This document shows, piece by piece, positions 7,488-19,194 of a DNA stretch of 64,000 nucleotides. The notes under the pieces were generated by a model, which had not been told where the DNA came from, searched no databases, and worked only from the letters and a program-made list of their open reading frames with translations. Position 1 is the stretch's first letter; every line of letters begins with the position of its first letter. Source of the stretch: Ga0077548 sp035440445 (GTDB taxonomy: Bacteria; Pseudomonadota; Alphaproteobacteria; Rhizobiales; Xanthobacteraceae); NCBI GenBank assembly GCA_035440445.1, contig DAORMJ010000005.1:1-64000 (forward strand), read 5' to 3'. The position numbers were made by a program, and so were the translations under genes.

Positions 7488-9212
7488 TTGCTCGCCAAGT
7501 TGCGCGGAAAGATTTGGGCTCTCGAGGACCGCTTGACGGTTCGCGAGCAGATCGCGGTTGGCACCGCCATCCTGTGCCTGCTGATCTCCTTCGTGATTGC
7601 GTTTGGCGCCGCCTATTTCAGCCGTCAGGAAGCCATCCGGCTACTCAGCCGGGAAATGATCCAGATTTCCGAGACCGCGTCCGACCGGATCGATCGCCAC
7701 TTCCAGAATGTCTTCCATCGCGTTCGCTCCTACACCGAGTTCGACGTGATCCGCTCTGCCGCCTCCACAGATCCGAAGAAACTGCGCGGATCATTCGATC
7801 GCCTGAACGCGAGCTTTCCCGATTTCACCTGGATTGCCTTCGCCACCAAAGACGGCGTGATCGCTGCCGCCTCGGACGGCAAGCGCCAGGATGAAACCGT
7901 TGTCAACGAAGCGTGGTTTCAAAACGGGCTCAAGGGACCGGCGATCGACGACAATCCCGATATCGATGCACTGGAGCAGGCGATCCGCATCGGTGACGAC
8001 GTCCACGTGCGTTTCGTGAAGTTCTCGTTTCCCGTTTACGACTACCGCAACGAACTCGCAGGCGTGCTTGTGGCGGCGGTTCATTGGCGCGAAATCGAGG
8101 AAATCCGCAGCGCAATGGAGAGAAAAGGTGACCGCCTCGTCGTGGTCTCCAAATCCGGTGAAGTCATTCTCGGCTCCCGCACGCTCCGCGGCAATTATCC
8201 GACCGAGCAGATCGCGCAGCTCAGAGCCGAACGCCATAGCGTATTTGTCGACAGTTCTCCGAAGGGAGACATGCTTTCAGGCTATGCGCTGCTCGACGGG
8301 CACCGCGACTTCCCCGGCATGGGCTGGGGCGTGATCGCGCGCAGAAGCACCGCAGTAGCGTTCGCGTCGGCAAGCCATCTGTTCTGGACCATTGTTGGTT
8401 TCGGTGCCGCCGTCGCCGTGCTTGGGATCATTCTGGCAAGGATGATCGCGGACCGCGTCTCGCGTCCGATCTATCGGCTCACGCGGGCCGCCGATCGGAT
8501 CGGCCGCGAAAACGGAGTGACCAGCCTGCCGCGCCTGCGCGGCTCGTCGGAGGTCGTCCATCTCTCGACGTCACTGCGCTCACTGATGTTGCGCATCGGC
8601 TTCGTCGAGCGGCTTACGCAGGAAGCCGAAGCCAAGGCAGCCGAAGAGGCGAAGCGTTTCGCCAACGATATCGCGAGCCTGCGCAAGCTCGCCGAAACCG
8701 ATCCGCTCACCAATCTGCTGAACCGCCGCGCCTTCATGCAGGCGGCCGACGACGCGATGAGCCATTACGAGCGCCATGAGCGCCCGATCGCGACGCTTGT
8801 CGTCGATATCGACCATTTCAAGCTCTTCAACGACCAGTATGGTCACGCGGCGGGCGACGCCGTGATCCGGCGCACGGGCGAACTGATCGCGCAGACGCTG
8901 AGAGAAAACGACAAGGTCGCGCGCTTCGGGGGTGAAGAGTTCGTCGTGCTCCTGCGCGAGGTCAGCGAGCACGAAGCGCACGAGCTTGCGGAGCGCGTTC
9001 GTGTAATCGTCGAAGAGAGCCGCACCGAGGTTGATGGGCAGGCGCTCTCCGTCACGGTGAGCATCGGCTGTGCCGCGATCACGGGCCAGGAGCGCGATGT
9101 CGAAGAATTGATCGAACGGGCGGACCGGGCGCTTTATGACGCTAAAGCCGCGGGCCGCAATTGTATTCGCCTCGCGCCGGCGCCGCTGGGGCGCAATACC
9201 CGGGCCGCCTAG
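7488..9212 (+). CDS. Membrane diguanylate cyclase with periplasmic sensor and GGDEF domain
   Basis: Makes the second messenger cyclic di-GMP from two GTP. Layout of 574 residues: membrane segment at about 22-45, a periplasmic Cache-like sensor at about 50-290, a second membrane segment at about 295-318, a HAMP linker, a short coiled coil at about 375-403, then a GGDEF domain. The active site is GGEEF at residues 481-485, compatible with catalysis, and the product-inhibition site RxxD is present (Arg472 to Asp475, five residues before it). The start is TTG at 7488 with an AAGGGG site upstream, since no closer ATG exists. There is no EAL domain. The signal sensed is unknown. Confidence 0.93.
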   Translation: MLAKLRGKIWALEDRLTVREQIAVGTAILCLLISFVIAFGAAYFSRQEAIRLLSREMIQISETASDRIDRHFQNVFHRVRSYTEFDVIRSAASTDPKKLRGSFDRLNASFPDFTWIAFATKDGVIAAASDGKRQDETVVNEAWFQNGLKGPAIDDNPDIDALEQAIRIGDDVHVRFVKFSFPVYDYRNELAGVLVAAVHWREIEEIRSAMERKGDRLVVVSKSGEVILGSRTLRGNYPTEQIAQLRAERHSVFVDSSPKGDMLSGYALLDGHRDFPGMGWGVIARRSTAVAFASASHLFWTIVGFGAAVAVLGIILARMIADRVSRPIYRLTRAADRIGRENGVTSLPRLRGSSEVVHLSTSLRSLMLRIGFVERLTQEAEAKAAEEAKRFANDIASLRKLAETDPLTNLLNRRAFMQAADDAMSHYERHERPIATLVVDIDHFKLFNDQYGHAAGDAVIRRTGELIAQTLRENDKVARFGGEEFVVLLREVSEHEAHELAERVRVIVEESRTEVDGQALSVTVSIGCAAITGQERDVEELIERADRALYDAKAAGRNCIRLAPAPLGRNTRAA

Positions 9213-9289
9213 GGCCTCAACCCCTCGTACTTTTGCTCGAATCTGCGCTAGGCTCCGCCCCGGACAAATTCGCCTCGAGGGAGTTCTGC

Positions 9290-9853
9290 ATGTCTACCGG
9301 CTTACTGGTCACGCTCGGCATCATCGGCGTGCTCGTTCTATATGTGATCTTCGTTTACAACGGTCTGGTCGCTCTGCGGCAGCGCGCGAACCAGGCCTAT
9401 GCGGACGTGGATGTGCAGCTCAAGCAGCGGCATGATCTCATTCCCAATCTCGTGGAAACCGTCAAAGGCTACGCGACCCACGAGCGCGGCACGCTCGAAG
9501 CCGTGATCCAGGCACGCAATCAGGCCATCGCCGCCAAGGGACCCGCGCAGGCGGCACAGGCGGAAAACATGCTGACCAAGGCGCTGGGCGGATTGTTCGC
9601 GCTCGCCGAGGCCTATCCGGACCTGAAGGCCAACACGAACTTCCAGCAGTTGCAGACCGAGCTTTCCGATATCGAAAACAAGCTCGCCGCCGCGCGCCGC
9701 TTCTTCAACAACGCGGTGCAGGAATACAACACGGCGATCGAGCAGCTCCCGGCTGCGCTCTTTGCCGGTGCGCTCGGCTTCCGTCCGCGCGAATTCTTCG
9801 ATGTGGGCGATGCGCGTCCGCAGCTCGAAGTCGCGCCGAACGTGAAGTTCTGA
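9290..9853 (+). CDS. lemA: LemA family protein
   Basis: A 187-residue protein with one N-terminal membrane segment (about residues 4-24) followed by a helical domain. The motifs VYNGLVALRQRANQAYADVD, QRHDLIPNLVETVKGY and FNNAVQEYNTAIEQLP are those of the LemA family. The ATG at 9290 has a GAGGGAG site and fits the family's usual length. LemA proteins are often encoded next to an M48 protease, as here; the pair is thought to act in envelope quality control, but the biochemical role of LemA is not settled. Confidence 0.92.
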   Translation: MSTGLLVTLGIIGVLVLYVIFVYNGLVALRQRANQAYADVDVQLKQRHDLIPNLVETVKGYATHERGTLEAVIQARNQAIAAKGPAQAAQAENMLTKALGGLFALAEAYPDLKANTNFQQLQTELSDIENKLAAARRFFNNAVQEYNTAIEQLPAALFAGALGFRPREFFDVGDARPQLEVAPNVKF

Positions 9854-9871
9854 TCGGACAGGAAACCAGGG

Positions 9872-9904
9872 CGGCCCGGCGGTCATAGCGCCGGGCCGTT
9901 CTTT
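9872..9904 (+). terminator. Stem-loop between lemA and the M48 protease gene
   Basis: The arms CGGCCCGGCG (9872-9881) and CGCCGGGCCG (9889-9898) pair perfectly around a 7-base loop and are followed by TTCTTT. It could terminate or attenuate transcription, giving more lemA than protease mRNA. Confidence 0.65.
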
Positions 9905-9924
9905 GCACCGGAAACCATCGCGCA

Positions 9925-11094
9925 ATGGCCGCTTACGGTCTCTACACGCATATCCGTTCGAACCGCGTCCGCTCGATGGTGTTGATCGCGGGACTGTTTC
10001 TGCTGGTCTATCTTCTGACCTTCGCGGGCGCGCTGATCTTCCGCGCGCTCTCGATGGATAACGCGCCGCTCGACCTGATCCTGGCCTACGCGTTTCAGGA
10101 CCTGAAATACGGGGTGCCCTTCGCGACCATCGGCACGGTGATCTGGCTTTTCATTGCCTATCGCTTTCATCAGGGCATGATCGACGGGCAGACCGGCGCG
10201 CATGGCGTGACGCGTCTGGAAGAGCCGAAGCTTTATAATCTGCTGGAGAACCTCTGCATTTCGCGCGGCATCCCGATGCCGAAGCTGAAAATCACCGAGG
10301 ACACGGCGCTCAATGCCTACGCGACCGGGCTCAACGAAAAGCAATACACCATCGCAGTCACGCGCGGTTTGCTGGAGCGCCTCGACGACGCCGAGATCGA
10401 GGCGGTGCTCGCGCACGAACTTACCCATATCCGCAACGGCGACGTGAAGCTGCTCGTCGTCGCGGTGGTCATGGCCGGCATCATTTCCTTCGTCGGCGAA
10501 CTGACCTTCCGGATGCTGTTCAACTCGCGCACGAGCGGTACGCGCTGGCGTTCGAGCTCGTCGAGCGACCGCAAAGGCGGCGGCGGCGCGATCATCGCGA
10601 TCCTGATCGCACTTGCGATCATCGCGCTCGCGTGGATCCTCTCCATCGTCATCCGCTTTGCGCTGTCGCGCTCGCGCGAATATCTCGCCGATGCCGGTGC
10701 GGTGGAACTTACCAAGAACCCGGATGCCATGATCATGGCGCTGCGCAAGATCGAAAACCGCGGCGAACTGAACGGCGCGACGTCAGCCGTCATGGAGATG
10801 TGCTTCGACAATCCGCATTCCGGGTTTGCCGATCTGTTTTCGACCCATCCCACGATCGAGAAGCGCGTGGCTGCCTTGATCCGCACCGCGGGCGGCCGCG
10901 ATCCCGGGCCAATTGCCTTGCCGGAGCCTGACCAGTTCGAAACCGCGCAACAGGCCGAGCCGGAAGACGGCACCCAAGAGCGCGAGCCCGAACCCGGCCC
11001 ATGGGAGCGGCCGCGCCCCGCGCCGTCGCCTTCGCCGGTGCCGCAACCGGCCTGGGCGCCGGACCCTAGCAAGCCCAATCCCTGGCGCAGCTAG
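9925..11094 (+). CDS. M48 family membrane metalloprotease
   Basis: A 389-residue zinc protease of the HtpX/Ste24 clan in the inner membrane. Two membrane segments lie near the N-terminus (about 17-40 and 65-85) and two more around 180-195 and 215-245. The zinc motif HELTH starts at residue 164 (His164, Glu165, His168), and the third ligand is probably the glutamate in SREYLADAGAVEL. The C-terminal 60 residues are a Pro/Glu-rich tail of no known domain. It follows lemA at 71 bases with a stem-loop between. A role in degrading misfolded membrane proteins is inferred from the family. Confidence 0.9.
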   Translation: MAAYGLYTHIRSNRVRSMVLIAGLFLLVYLLTFAGALIFRALSMDNAPLDLILAYAFQDLKYGVPFATIGTVIWLFIAYRFHQGMIDGQTGAHGVTRLEEPKLYNLLENLCISRGIPMPKLKITEDTALNAYATGLNEKQYTIAVTRGLLERLDDAEIEAVLAHELTHIRNGDVKLLVVAVVMAGIISFVGELTFRMLFNSRTSGTRWRSSSSSDRKGGGGAIIAILIALAIIALAWILSIVIRFALSRSREYLADAGAVELTKNPDAMIMALRKIENRGELNGATSAVMEMCFDNPHSGFADLFSTHPTIEKRVAALIRTAGGRDPGPIALPEPDQFETAQQAEPEDGTQEREPEPGPWERPRPAPSPSPVPQPAWAPDPSKPNPWRS

Positions 11095-11217
11095 CCGGCG
11101 CAACGCGCGCAAGGCTTCCGATCGATCGCCGGAACCAAAACCGGTGGCGGCGGTTTTCAGGCGAGATTGTTACGCAAGCGAGGCAGTTGGCGCCTCGCCA
11201 TGGAGGGACCACGACCC

Positions 11218-11358
11218 ATGCGCCGTCTCGCTGCACTTCCCTCAATGATGGTCGATTTTTCGCTGATTGCCGCGCTCTCGGTAGCCGGCATGCTTTTGGT
11301 TTTCGGGCTGCTCTACGTGACCACGGCACTCGGCCGGGTCGATCCGTATTTGCTCTGA
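11218..11358 (+). CDS. Small single-span membrane protein, unknown
   Basis: A 46-residue reading frame starting at an ATG with a GGAGGG site 10 bases upstream. Most of it is one hydrophobic helix (about residues 11-37), then a short tail ending in VDPYLL. It ends one base before the convergent SleB-type gene. I do not recognise it. A longer start at 11167 is possible but has no good ribosome site. Confidence 0.45.
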   Translation: MRRLAALPSMMVDFSLIAALSVAGMLLVFGLLYVTTALGRVDPYLL

Positions 11359-11359
11359 G

Positions 11360-12496
11360 CTACTGACCGGCGGTGACGGTCGTTTCCGGCACGTCCCATT
11401 CAGGCGGGAAATAGAACGTGTGCGCGCCGATTCGCGCCATCTTGCGCATTTTCCGCGCCCAGTACGGCCGCACGTAATAAGCGTGGTAGTGCGTGGCCTT
11501 GCCGACATCCTGCAGATAGCCTTTGCCGTCGAGCGCTTCATTGGCGAGACGCTGCGCGAGCGACCAATGCGGCTTGCTGTTCACGACGTCCGGAATGCCG
11601 TCGCAGGCGAAGGTGAACTGGCACGACAGATGGCGGTGCTTGTTCTGATAGACCACGCCGCAGATGTCGTTGGGATAATAGCCGGAGAACGCGCGGTTCA
11701 CGACGACCTGCGCGACCGCCATCTGGCCCTTTTCCGGTTCCGAACGGGCTTCGAAGTAAATCGCTTCGGCAAGGCATTTGACGGCCTTGGCGCGCGTTGC
11801 AACGGTCAATCCAAGCCGTTCGGCCGGCGTCAGCTTGCGGGTCGCATGCAGCGGCGCGTCGGGCGAGTTATCGGGCACGACGGCGGGCGCAACATACTGC
11901 CGATGCTTGAATGCGTCGGGCGGCAGCGCTGCGGCATCGGTTTCGAACAACAGGCTCGAGAATTCGAGCAGTTTGCTGGAGTTCGCCTGCGGCAGGTCGG
12001 GTGCATGTGCGAGGCTGCCCGCGCGGTCGGCGCGGGGCTCGTCATCGGTATCGAAGAGACGCGCGGTCTCCGGCGAGGGCGACGCAAGGTCGAGCGACAT
12101 CGAAATATCGTTCGGGAGGAACGTCACCGGTACGCGCGGCGTGTCGAGACGATCGCTCTTTGCGGTCCGCTCCACGGCTGCGGTGACTGTGCGCGGAGCG
12201 CGATTGATCGATCCCGTTATGATCTCGGGACCGGCAGGCCGCGACGTGCGCAGCGGGCTGTCGGGTAGCGCAAAGAAATTATTCGTGGGCAGCGAGAGCG
12301 TTGCCGTCTTCAGCGAAGACATCGCGCCTTGCATCAGGTGGGCCCGCGCGCGCTCCGCGAGGTTCGCTTCGCGGGCAAGCAGGCTGCCGAGATCCTGATA
12401 GGCGGCTTCGGTTGTGCCGAGAACAAGAAGTGCCGGCGCCAGCAAAAGGCGCAATGACGAGAAAGACCGCTTCCGCGGTTCGGTCCGGCTACGCAT
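11360..12496 (-). CDS. Cell wall hydrolase, SleB/Hydrolase_2 family
   Basis: A 378-residue exported or anchored protein that probably cuts peptidoglycan. The N-terminus has basic residues and a hydrophobic helix (LRLLLAPALLVLG), then about 210 residues of low-conservation linker. The C-terminal domain (about residues 245-365) carries the Hydrolase_2 pattern: KCLAEAIYFEARSEP with the likely catalytic glutamate, VAQVVVNRAFSGYYPNDICGVVYQ, then CQFTFACDG, and ATHYHAYYVRPYWA. I chose ATG at 12496; a TTG five codons earlier is an alternative. Proteins of this type occur in non-sporulating alphaproteobacteria, where they serve in wall remodelling rather than germination. Confidence 0.88.
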   Translation of the reverse strand: MRSRTEPRKRSFSSLRLLLAPALLVLGTTEAAYQDLGSLLAREANLAERARAHLMQGAMSSLKTATLSLPTNNFFALPDSPLRTSRPAGPEIITGSINRAPRTVTAAVERTAKSDRLDTPRVPVTFLPNDISMSLDLASPSPETARLFDTDDEPRADRAGSLAHAPDLPQANSSKLLEFSSLLFETDAAALPPDAFKHRQYVAPAVVPDNSPDAPLHATRKLTPAERLGLTVATRAKAVKCLAEAIYFEARSEPEKGQMAVAQVVVNRAFSGYYPNDICGVVYQNKHRHLSCQFTFACDGIPDVVNSKPHWSLAQRLANEALDGKGYLQDVGKATHYHAYYVRPYWARKMRKMARIGAHTFYFPPEWDVPETTVTAGQ

Positions 12497-12551
12497 AACA
12501 ACCCTACGCAACGCTTACTGATCGTACGCGCTCACTATCGGGTGAACAGGG

Positions 12552-13490
12552 TTACTTGCCGGTTAACGGATTGAGCCGCTTTCGAAGCACTTCCGCGAGT
12601 GCCCCCTCGCGCGAAAATGGCCCCGCCGCGCGGACCTCGATGCCCCGCGAGGCATCCAGACCTTCGGCGCCGAAGCGGGCCTTGATCGCTTCATCGACCC
12701 AGGAGGCTTCCTGTTTCCGGAGCTTCTTCGTGTGGCGATCGTTCTGCCGCAGGAAGGTCTTGTGCGTTTCCACCGCCTGATCGAGTTCATCGAGCCCGTC
12801 GCCGCTCGTCGCCGAAATCATCACGACCGGCGCGGACCATTCGCCTTGCGCGGAAAGTCCGAGCGCGCCTTTCACGTCGGCGCTGGCGCGCCGCGCCGTG
12901 GCGCCCATGTCGCTCTTCGTGACCGCAACCACGTCGGGCAATTCCATGAGCCCCGCTTTCATGAACTGGAGCGAGTCTCCGGCGCCCGGCTGAATGCAAA
13001 GGAGCACCGTATCGGCAATGCTGGCAATGTCCGATTCCGATTGCCCGACGCCGACCGTTTCCACGATCACGCAATCATAGAGTGCCCGCATCAGAACCGC
13101 GGCCGCGATGGTTTCGTTGGAAATGCCGCCGAGCCGGTCGCGGGCCGCCATCGAACGAACGAATACGCCTTTGTCGTCCGGGTTGGTGGTCATGCGAGCG
13201 CGGTCGCCGAGGAGCGCTCCACCGGTCGCCTTGGAAGAGGGGTCGACCGCGATCACCGCGATGGTTTTTTCAGCAGTGCGTGCCCGCGCGATCAAGGCGT
13301 TGATGAGCGTCGATTTGCCGACGCCGGGCGTGCCGGTGAGCCCGAGAATATGCCCTTTAGGATTGGCGCTTGCTTCGTCGAGCAGGGCTGCGAGGGCCGG
13401 GGTATTCGCGTGCGTTTCGATTGCCGCAAGCGCCTTCGCAAGCGCGGCCTTGCCGCCGTTTCGCAGTTCCTGCAGCGAGGGGACGCTCAT
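12552..13490 (-). CDS. meaB: MeaB-type G3E GTPase chaperone of methylmalonyl-CoA mutase
   Basis: A 312-residue GTPase that guards and reloads the B12-dependent methylmalonyl-CoA mutase. The P-loop GTPGVGKS lies at residues 53-60, followed by VIAVDPSSKATGGALLGDR, the Switch region DCVIVETVGVGQSE, and the guanine-specificity motif VTKSDM. The C-terminal helices (from about 245) are the dimerisation arm. It overlaps the upstream 89-residue membrane protein gene by four bases (ATGA). The mutase itself is not in the window. Confidence 0.93.
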   Translation of the reverse strand: MSVPSLQELRNGGKAALAKALAAIETHANTPALAALLDEASANPKGHILGLTGTPGVGKSTLINALIARARTAEKTIAVIAVDPSSKATGGALLGDRARMTTNPDDKGVFVRSMAARDRLGGISNETIAAAVLMRALYDCVIVETVGVGQSESDIASIADTVLLCIQPGAGDSLQFMKAGLMELPDVVAVTKSDMGATARRASADVKGALGLSAQGEWSAPVVMISATSGDGLDELDQAVETHKTFLRQNDRHTKKLRKQEASWVDEAIKARFGAEGLDASRGIEVRAAGPFSREGALAEVLRKRLNPLTGK

Positions 13491-13756
13491 GCGCCCGCGA
13501 CGAGCGGCAGCGTGTAGGTGACGAAAAGGTAGGCGATGATGCCGAGGCCGAGCCCAATGAAGCGGATGTTGAGCGGCATCGGGCCGCCGAGCTTGCCGCT
13601 GAACAACACGCCGAGTTCAAGCACGCCCATGGCGGCGAAGATCGTCACGTAAGGCATGAAGTCGAAGGCGTTGAAGTGCGGCCATACCCGCAGCACGACC
13701 GCGAGGGTGACGCCGATCGCGATCATGCCGGCAAAGAACAAGGAAAAGATATTCAT
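13487..13756 (-). CDS. Small multi-span membrane protein, unknown
   Basis: An 89-residue protein with three hydrophobic stretches (about 3-22, 36-54 and 65-87). It overlaps the start of meaB by four bases and begins four bases after the PPDK stop codon, so the three genes probably form one transcript. No named family recognised. Confidence 0.7.
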   Translation of the reverse strand: MNIFSLFFAGMIAIGVTLAVVLRVWPHFNAFDFMPYVTIFAAMGVLELGVLFSGKLGGPMPLNIRFIGLGLGIIAYLFVTYTLPLVAGA

Positions 13757-13759
13757 CGT

Positions 13760-16438
<2,679 letters not shown>

Positions 16439-16627
16439 GCGGTATTTCCGGAGCTATAGAACGCGAGGCGGAAGGCTTAACCGCTCGGAAGGTGCGCCGC
16501 AACAGCGGCCGCAGCGGCGCATTGGCCCCTGTGCAAGACCCCGCGAAATCGGCAGGAAAGTGCCGATTCCATCGCATTTAACTCCGGGAAAATATTCTGC
16601 TCCGGCGTGCCGCCGGAGCGATCCGCT

Positions 16628-16765
16628 TCAGCGGATGAGGCCGGTCACGCCGATGACGATGAGATAGATCGCGACGATATAGTTCAGGAGTCGCGGCATG
16701 ATGAGGATCAGGATGCCCGCAGCGAGCGCGACCAGCGGCTGGAGCGTGACAAAGTTGATGGCCAT
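16628..16765 (-). CDS. DUF3096 family small membrane protein
   Basis: A 45-residue protein with an ATG at 16765 and a GGAGG site just upstream. It is almost entirely two hydrophobic stretches: LQPLVALAAGILILIMPRLL and NYIVAIYLIVIGVTGLIR. The LQPL..L.AGILILI.PRLLNYIVAIYL pattern is that of DUF3096, a family of tiny membrane proteins without known function. It stands alone between ppdK and glyS. Confidence 0.85.
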   Translation of the reverse strand: MAINFVTLQPLVALAAGILILIMPRLLNYIVAIYLIVIGVTGLIR

Positions 16766-16881
16766 GGATGCCTCCCCGTACTAAACGCCCGCGATCACGC
16801 CGGCGGTACGGAGATAACGCGCAAGACGACGGGAAGTTTCAGGGCATGAGGGAGCGCTGCCCGGTCATCAATTTACTCTGT

Positions 16882-16995
16882 TGTCATTCCGGACGGCGCG
16901 AAGCGCCGATCCGGAATCCAGAGGCTACACGGCAAGTGCTGATTTACAGCACTGGATTCCGGGTTCGATGAGTTCCGCATCGCCCCGGAATGACA
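16882..16995. repeat. Intergenic palindromic repeat (family D)
   Basis: The element is bounded by TGTCATTCCGG (16882-16892) and its exact complement CCGGAATGACA (16985-16995). Inside are a near-perfect hairpin at 16886-16918 (ATTCCGGA and TCCGGAAT arms with CGGCGC/GCGCCG inside, GAA loop) and a small GTGCTG/CAGCAC hairpin at 16936-16952. This type of repeat is frequent between genes in Bradyrhizobium relatives. It lies just downstream of glyS. Confidence 0.8.
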
Positions 16996-17003
16996 GGGAA
17001 GAA

Positions 17004-19130
17004 CTACCCCTCAATCCTCGAAAAATCCGCGACGTGGCGCGTAGCCTCGCGGATGCGGTTCAAGAGCTTAAGCCGGTTCTCGCGCACGGCCTTGTCGTCG
17101 GCGTTCACGATCACCTTGTCGAAGAAGGCATCGACCGGCGCGCGGAGCGTTGCCATGGCGCGCATCGCTGCCGCGAAATCTTCCTTCTTCAAGGCCGCAT
17201 CGACTTCCGCTTCCGCAGACTTGATCGCGTCAGCGAGCGCTTTTTCTTCCGGGGCCGAGAGCTTCGCAGCATCCGGTTCGCCCGAATAGGAGGTCTTGTC
17301 CTTCTTCTCTTCGATCGAAAGGATATTCGCCGCGCGCGTGTAGCCCGCGAGCAGGTTCCTGCCATCTTCTGTGTCGAGGAACTTGCCAAGCGCTTCCACG
17401 CGGCGCGTGATCATCAGGAGATCGTCCTGACCTTCCAGCGCGAACACCGCATCGACCAGATCGTGCCGCGCGCCTGCATCGCGCAGGTAAACTTTCAGGC
17501 GGTCGCCGAAGAAGGAGAGAAGATCGTCCTCCGGCGAAATGCTCGGCGCATTTTTCAGTTCTTTTTGTTCGCTCATTTTTGCCGACAGCGCTGCGAGTGA
17601 GTTGCGGAAGCCGGTAGCCAGCAGCGGCAGCCTCAGTCTGTTGTCGAGCACGATGCGGATCACGCCGAGCGCCGCACGCCGCAGCGCATAAGGATCCTTC
17701 GAGCCGGTCGGTTTTTCGTTGATTGCCCAGAAGCCGGTGAGCGTGTCGATCTTGTCGGCAAGTGCGACCGCTATAGAAACGGGCGCATTCGGTACGCGAT
17801 CGTTTGGGCCTTGCGGCTTGTAGTGTTCCTCGCAGGCCGCGGCGATTTCCGCGTCGATGCCTTCGGCCAGAGCATAATACTTGCCCATTAGGCCTTGCAC
17901 TTCCGGAAATTCACCGACCACTTCCGTTAGCAGGTCGGCTTTCGCGAGACGCGCAGCCTGTTCGGCTTTCACAGGATCAGCGCCCACGATCGGCGCAAGC
18001 TCCTTCGCAAGCCTTACGATGCGCTCGATGCGCTCGGCTTGCGTGCCGAGCTTCTCGTGGAAGGTGATCTGCGCGAACTTCGGCAGCCGCGCTTCCAGCT
18101 TGGTCTTGCGATCGGTGTCCCAGAAGAATTTCGCGTCAGACAACCGCGCGCGGATCACGCGCGCATTGCCCGCCTTGATCGCTTCGCCGCCGTCGGTGGC
18201 TTCGAGGTTGGCGACGAGAATGAACTTGTTCGCGAGCTTGCCGGTGTTCGGATCGCGCAGCACAAAACATTTCTGGTTGATGCGGATGGTCGCGCGGATC
18301 ACTTCTGCCGGAATGTCTAGAAATTCTTTCTCGAATTCGCCGATCAGCACGACCGGCCATTCGACGAGGCCCGCGACTTCCTCGAGCAGCGCCTCGTCCT
18401 CGACAAGTTCGAGACCTTGCGCGAGCGCGATATCTTTGGCGTCGGCAAGAATGATTTGCTTGCGGCGATCCGCATCGAGCACGACGCGGGCGGCTTCCAG
18501 CTTATGCGTATAATCCTCGAGCCGCTTCACCGTGATCTCGCCCGACGACATCACGCGATGGCCGAGCGTGGTGTTGCCGGATTGGATGCCGTCAATCTCG
18601 AAACGCACCACTTCCGGTTCTTCGGTCTCCGGTCCGAAGGTGCAGATGATCGAATGGAGCGGCCGCACCCAAACGAGCGAGCCGGCATGTTCGGATTCCT
18701 TGCCCCAGCGCATCGACTTCGGCCAGGGAAACGAGCGCACGATGGCAGGGATCAACTCCGCGATCACGTCCTGCGTGGCTTTGCCCTTCTTCTCGGTGAC
18801 GGCGATATAGAAGTCGCCCTTCTTGTCCTGCTGAACCTTCGCTTCCGAAATCGAAGTAAGCCCCGCGGCTTTCAGAAAGCCCTGGATCGCGCCGTCCGGC
18901 GCGCCGACGCGCGGACCCTTCTTCTCTTCTTTGAGGTCCGGTTGCTTCGCGGGAAGTCCATGGATCGAAAGCGCGAGGCGGCGCGGCGTCACGAAGGCTT
19001 TCGCGCCTTCATAGACGAGACCGCCATTCACCAGCGCATCGGTCACGAGCTTTTTCAGGTTCTCCGCCGCCTGCCGCTGCATGCGGGCCGGAATTTCTTC
19101 GGAGAACAATTCGAGGAGAAGATCGGGCAT
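17004..19130 (-). CDS. glyS: Glycyl-tRNA synthetase beta subunit
   Basis: Forms the alpha2-beta2 enzyme that charges tRNA-Gly; the beta chain carries the tRNA-binding part. The 708 residues fit the family. Start chosen at the ATG at 19130 because MPDLLLELFSEEIPARMQ is the conserved family N-terminus; a longer reading adds 47 unrelated residues. Other markers are GKLANKFILVANLEA, LGRLHDAKFFW-like RLSDAKFFWDTDRK and the YALRRAALGVIRI anticodon-domain region. It is separated from glyQ by three other genes, an unusual break in what is normally a tight pair. Confidence 0.96.
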   Translation of the reverse strand: MPDLLLELFSEEIPARMQRQAAENLKKLVTDALVNGGLVYEGAKAFVTPRRLALSIHGLPAKQPDLKEEKKGPRVGAPDGAIQGFLKAAGLTSISEAKVQQDKKGDFYIAVTEKKGKATQDVIAELIPAIVRSFPWPKSMRWGKESEHAGSLVWVRPLHSIICTFGPETEEPEVVRFEIDGIQSGNTTLGHRVMSSGEITVKRLEDYTHKLEAARVVLDADRRKQIILADAKDIALAQGLELVEDEALLEEVAGLVEWPVVLIGEFEKEFLDIPAEVIRATIRINQKCFVLRDPNTGKLANKFILVANLEATDGGEAIKAGNARVIRARLSDAKFFWDTDRKTKLEARLPKFAQITFHEKLGTQAERIERIVRLAKELAPIVGADPVKAEQAARLAKADLLTEVVGEFPEVQGLMGKYYALAEGIDAEIAAACEEHYKPQGPNDRVPNAPVSIAVALADKIDTLTGFWAINEKPTGSKDPYALRRAALGVIRIVLDNRLRLPLLATGFRNSLAALSAKMSEQKELKNAPSISPEDDLLSFFGDRLKVYLRDAGARHDLVDAVFALEGQDDLLMITRRVEALGKFLDTEDGRNLLAGYTRAANILSIEEKKDKTSYSGEPDAAKLSAPEEKALADAIKSAEAEVDAALKKEDFAAAMRAMATLRAPVDAFFDKVIVNADDKAVRENRLKLLNRIREATRHVADFSRIEG

Positions 19131-19154
19131 TGCCAAGCCGTTTTTGCGGGGAAG

Positions 19155-19191
19155 TCGCGAGTGCCTATCAAGCCTTCCCGGCCTTGTCACG
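19155..19191. repeat. Direct repeat copy 1 flanking the acyltransferase gene
   Basis: A 37-base segment (TCGCGA, then a short divergent stretch, then CTATCAAGCCTT...CCTTGTCACG) that recurs almost unchanged at 21080-21117. On the minus strand it reads as the codons RDKAGKA-stop, exactly the C-terminus of the PrsW-like gene at 21094, but here it lies beyond the acyltransferase stop and codes for nothing. Confidence 0.75.
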
Positions 19192-19194
19192 CCG

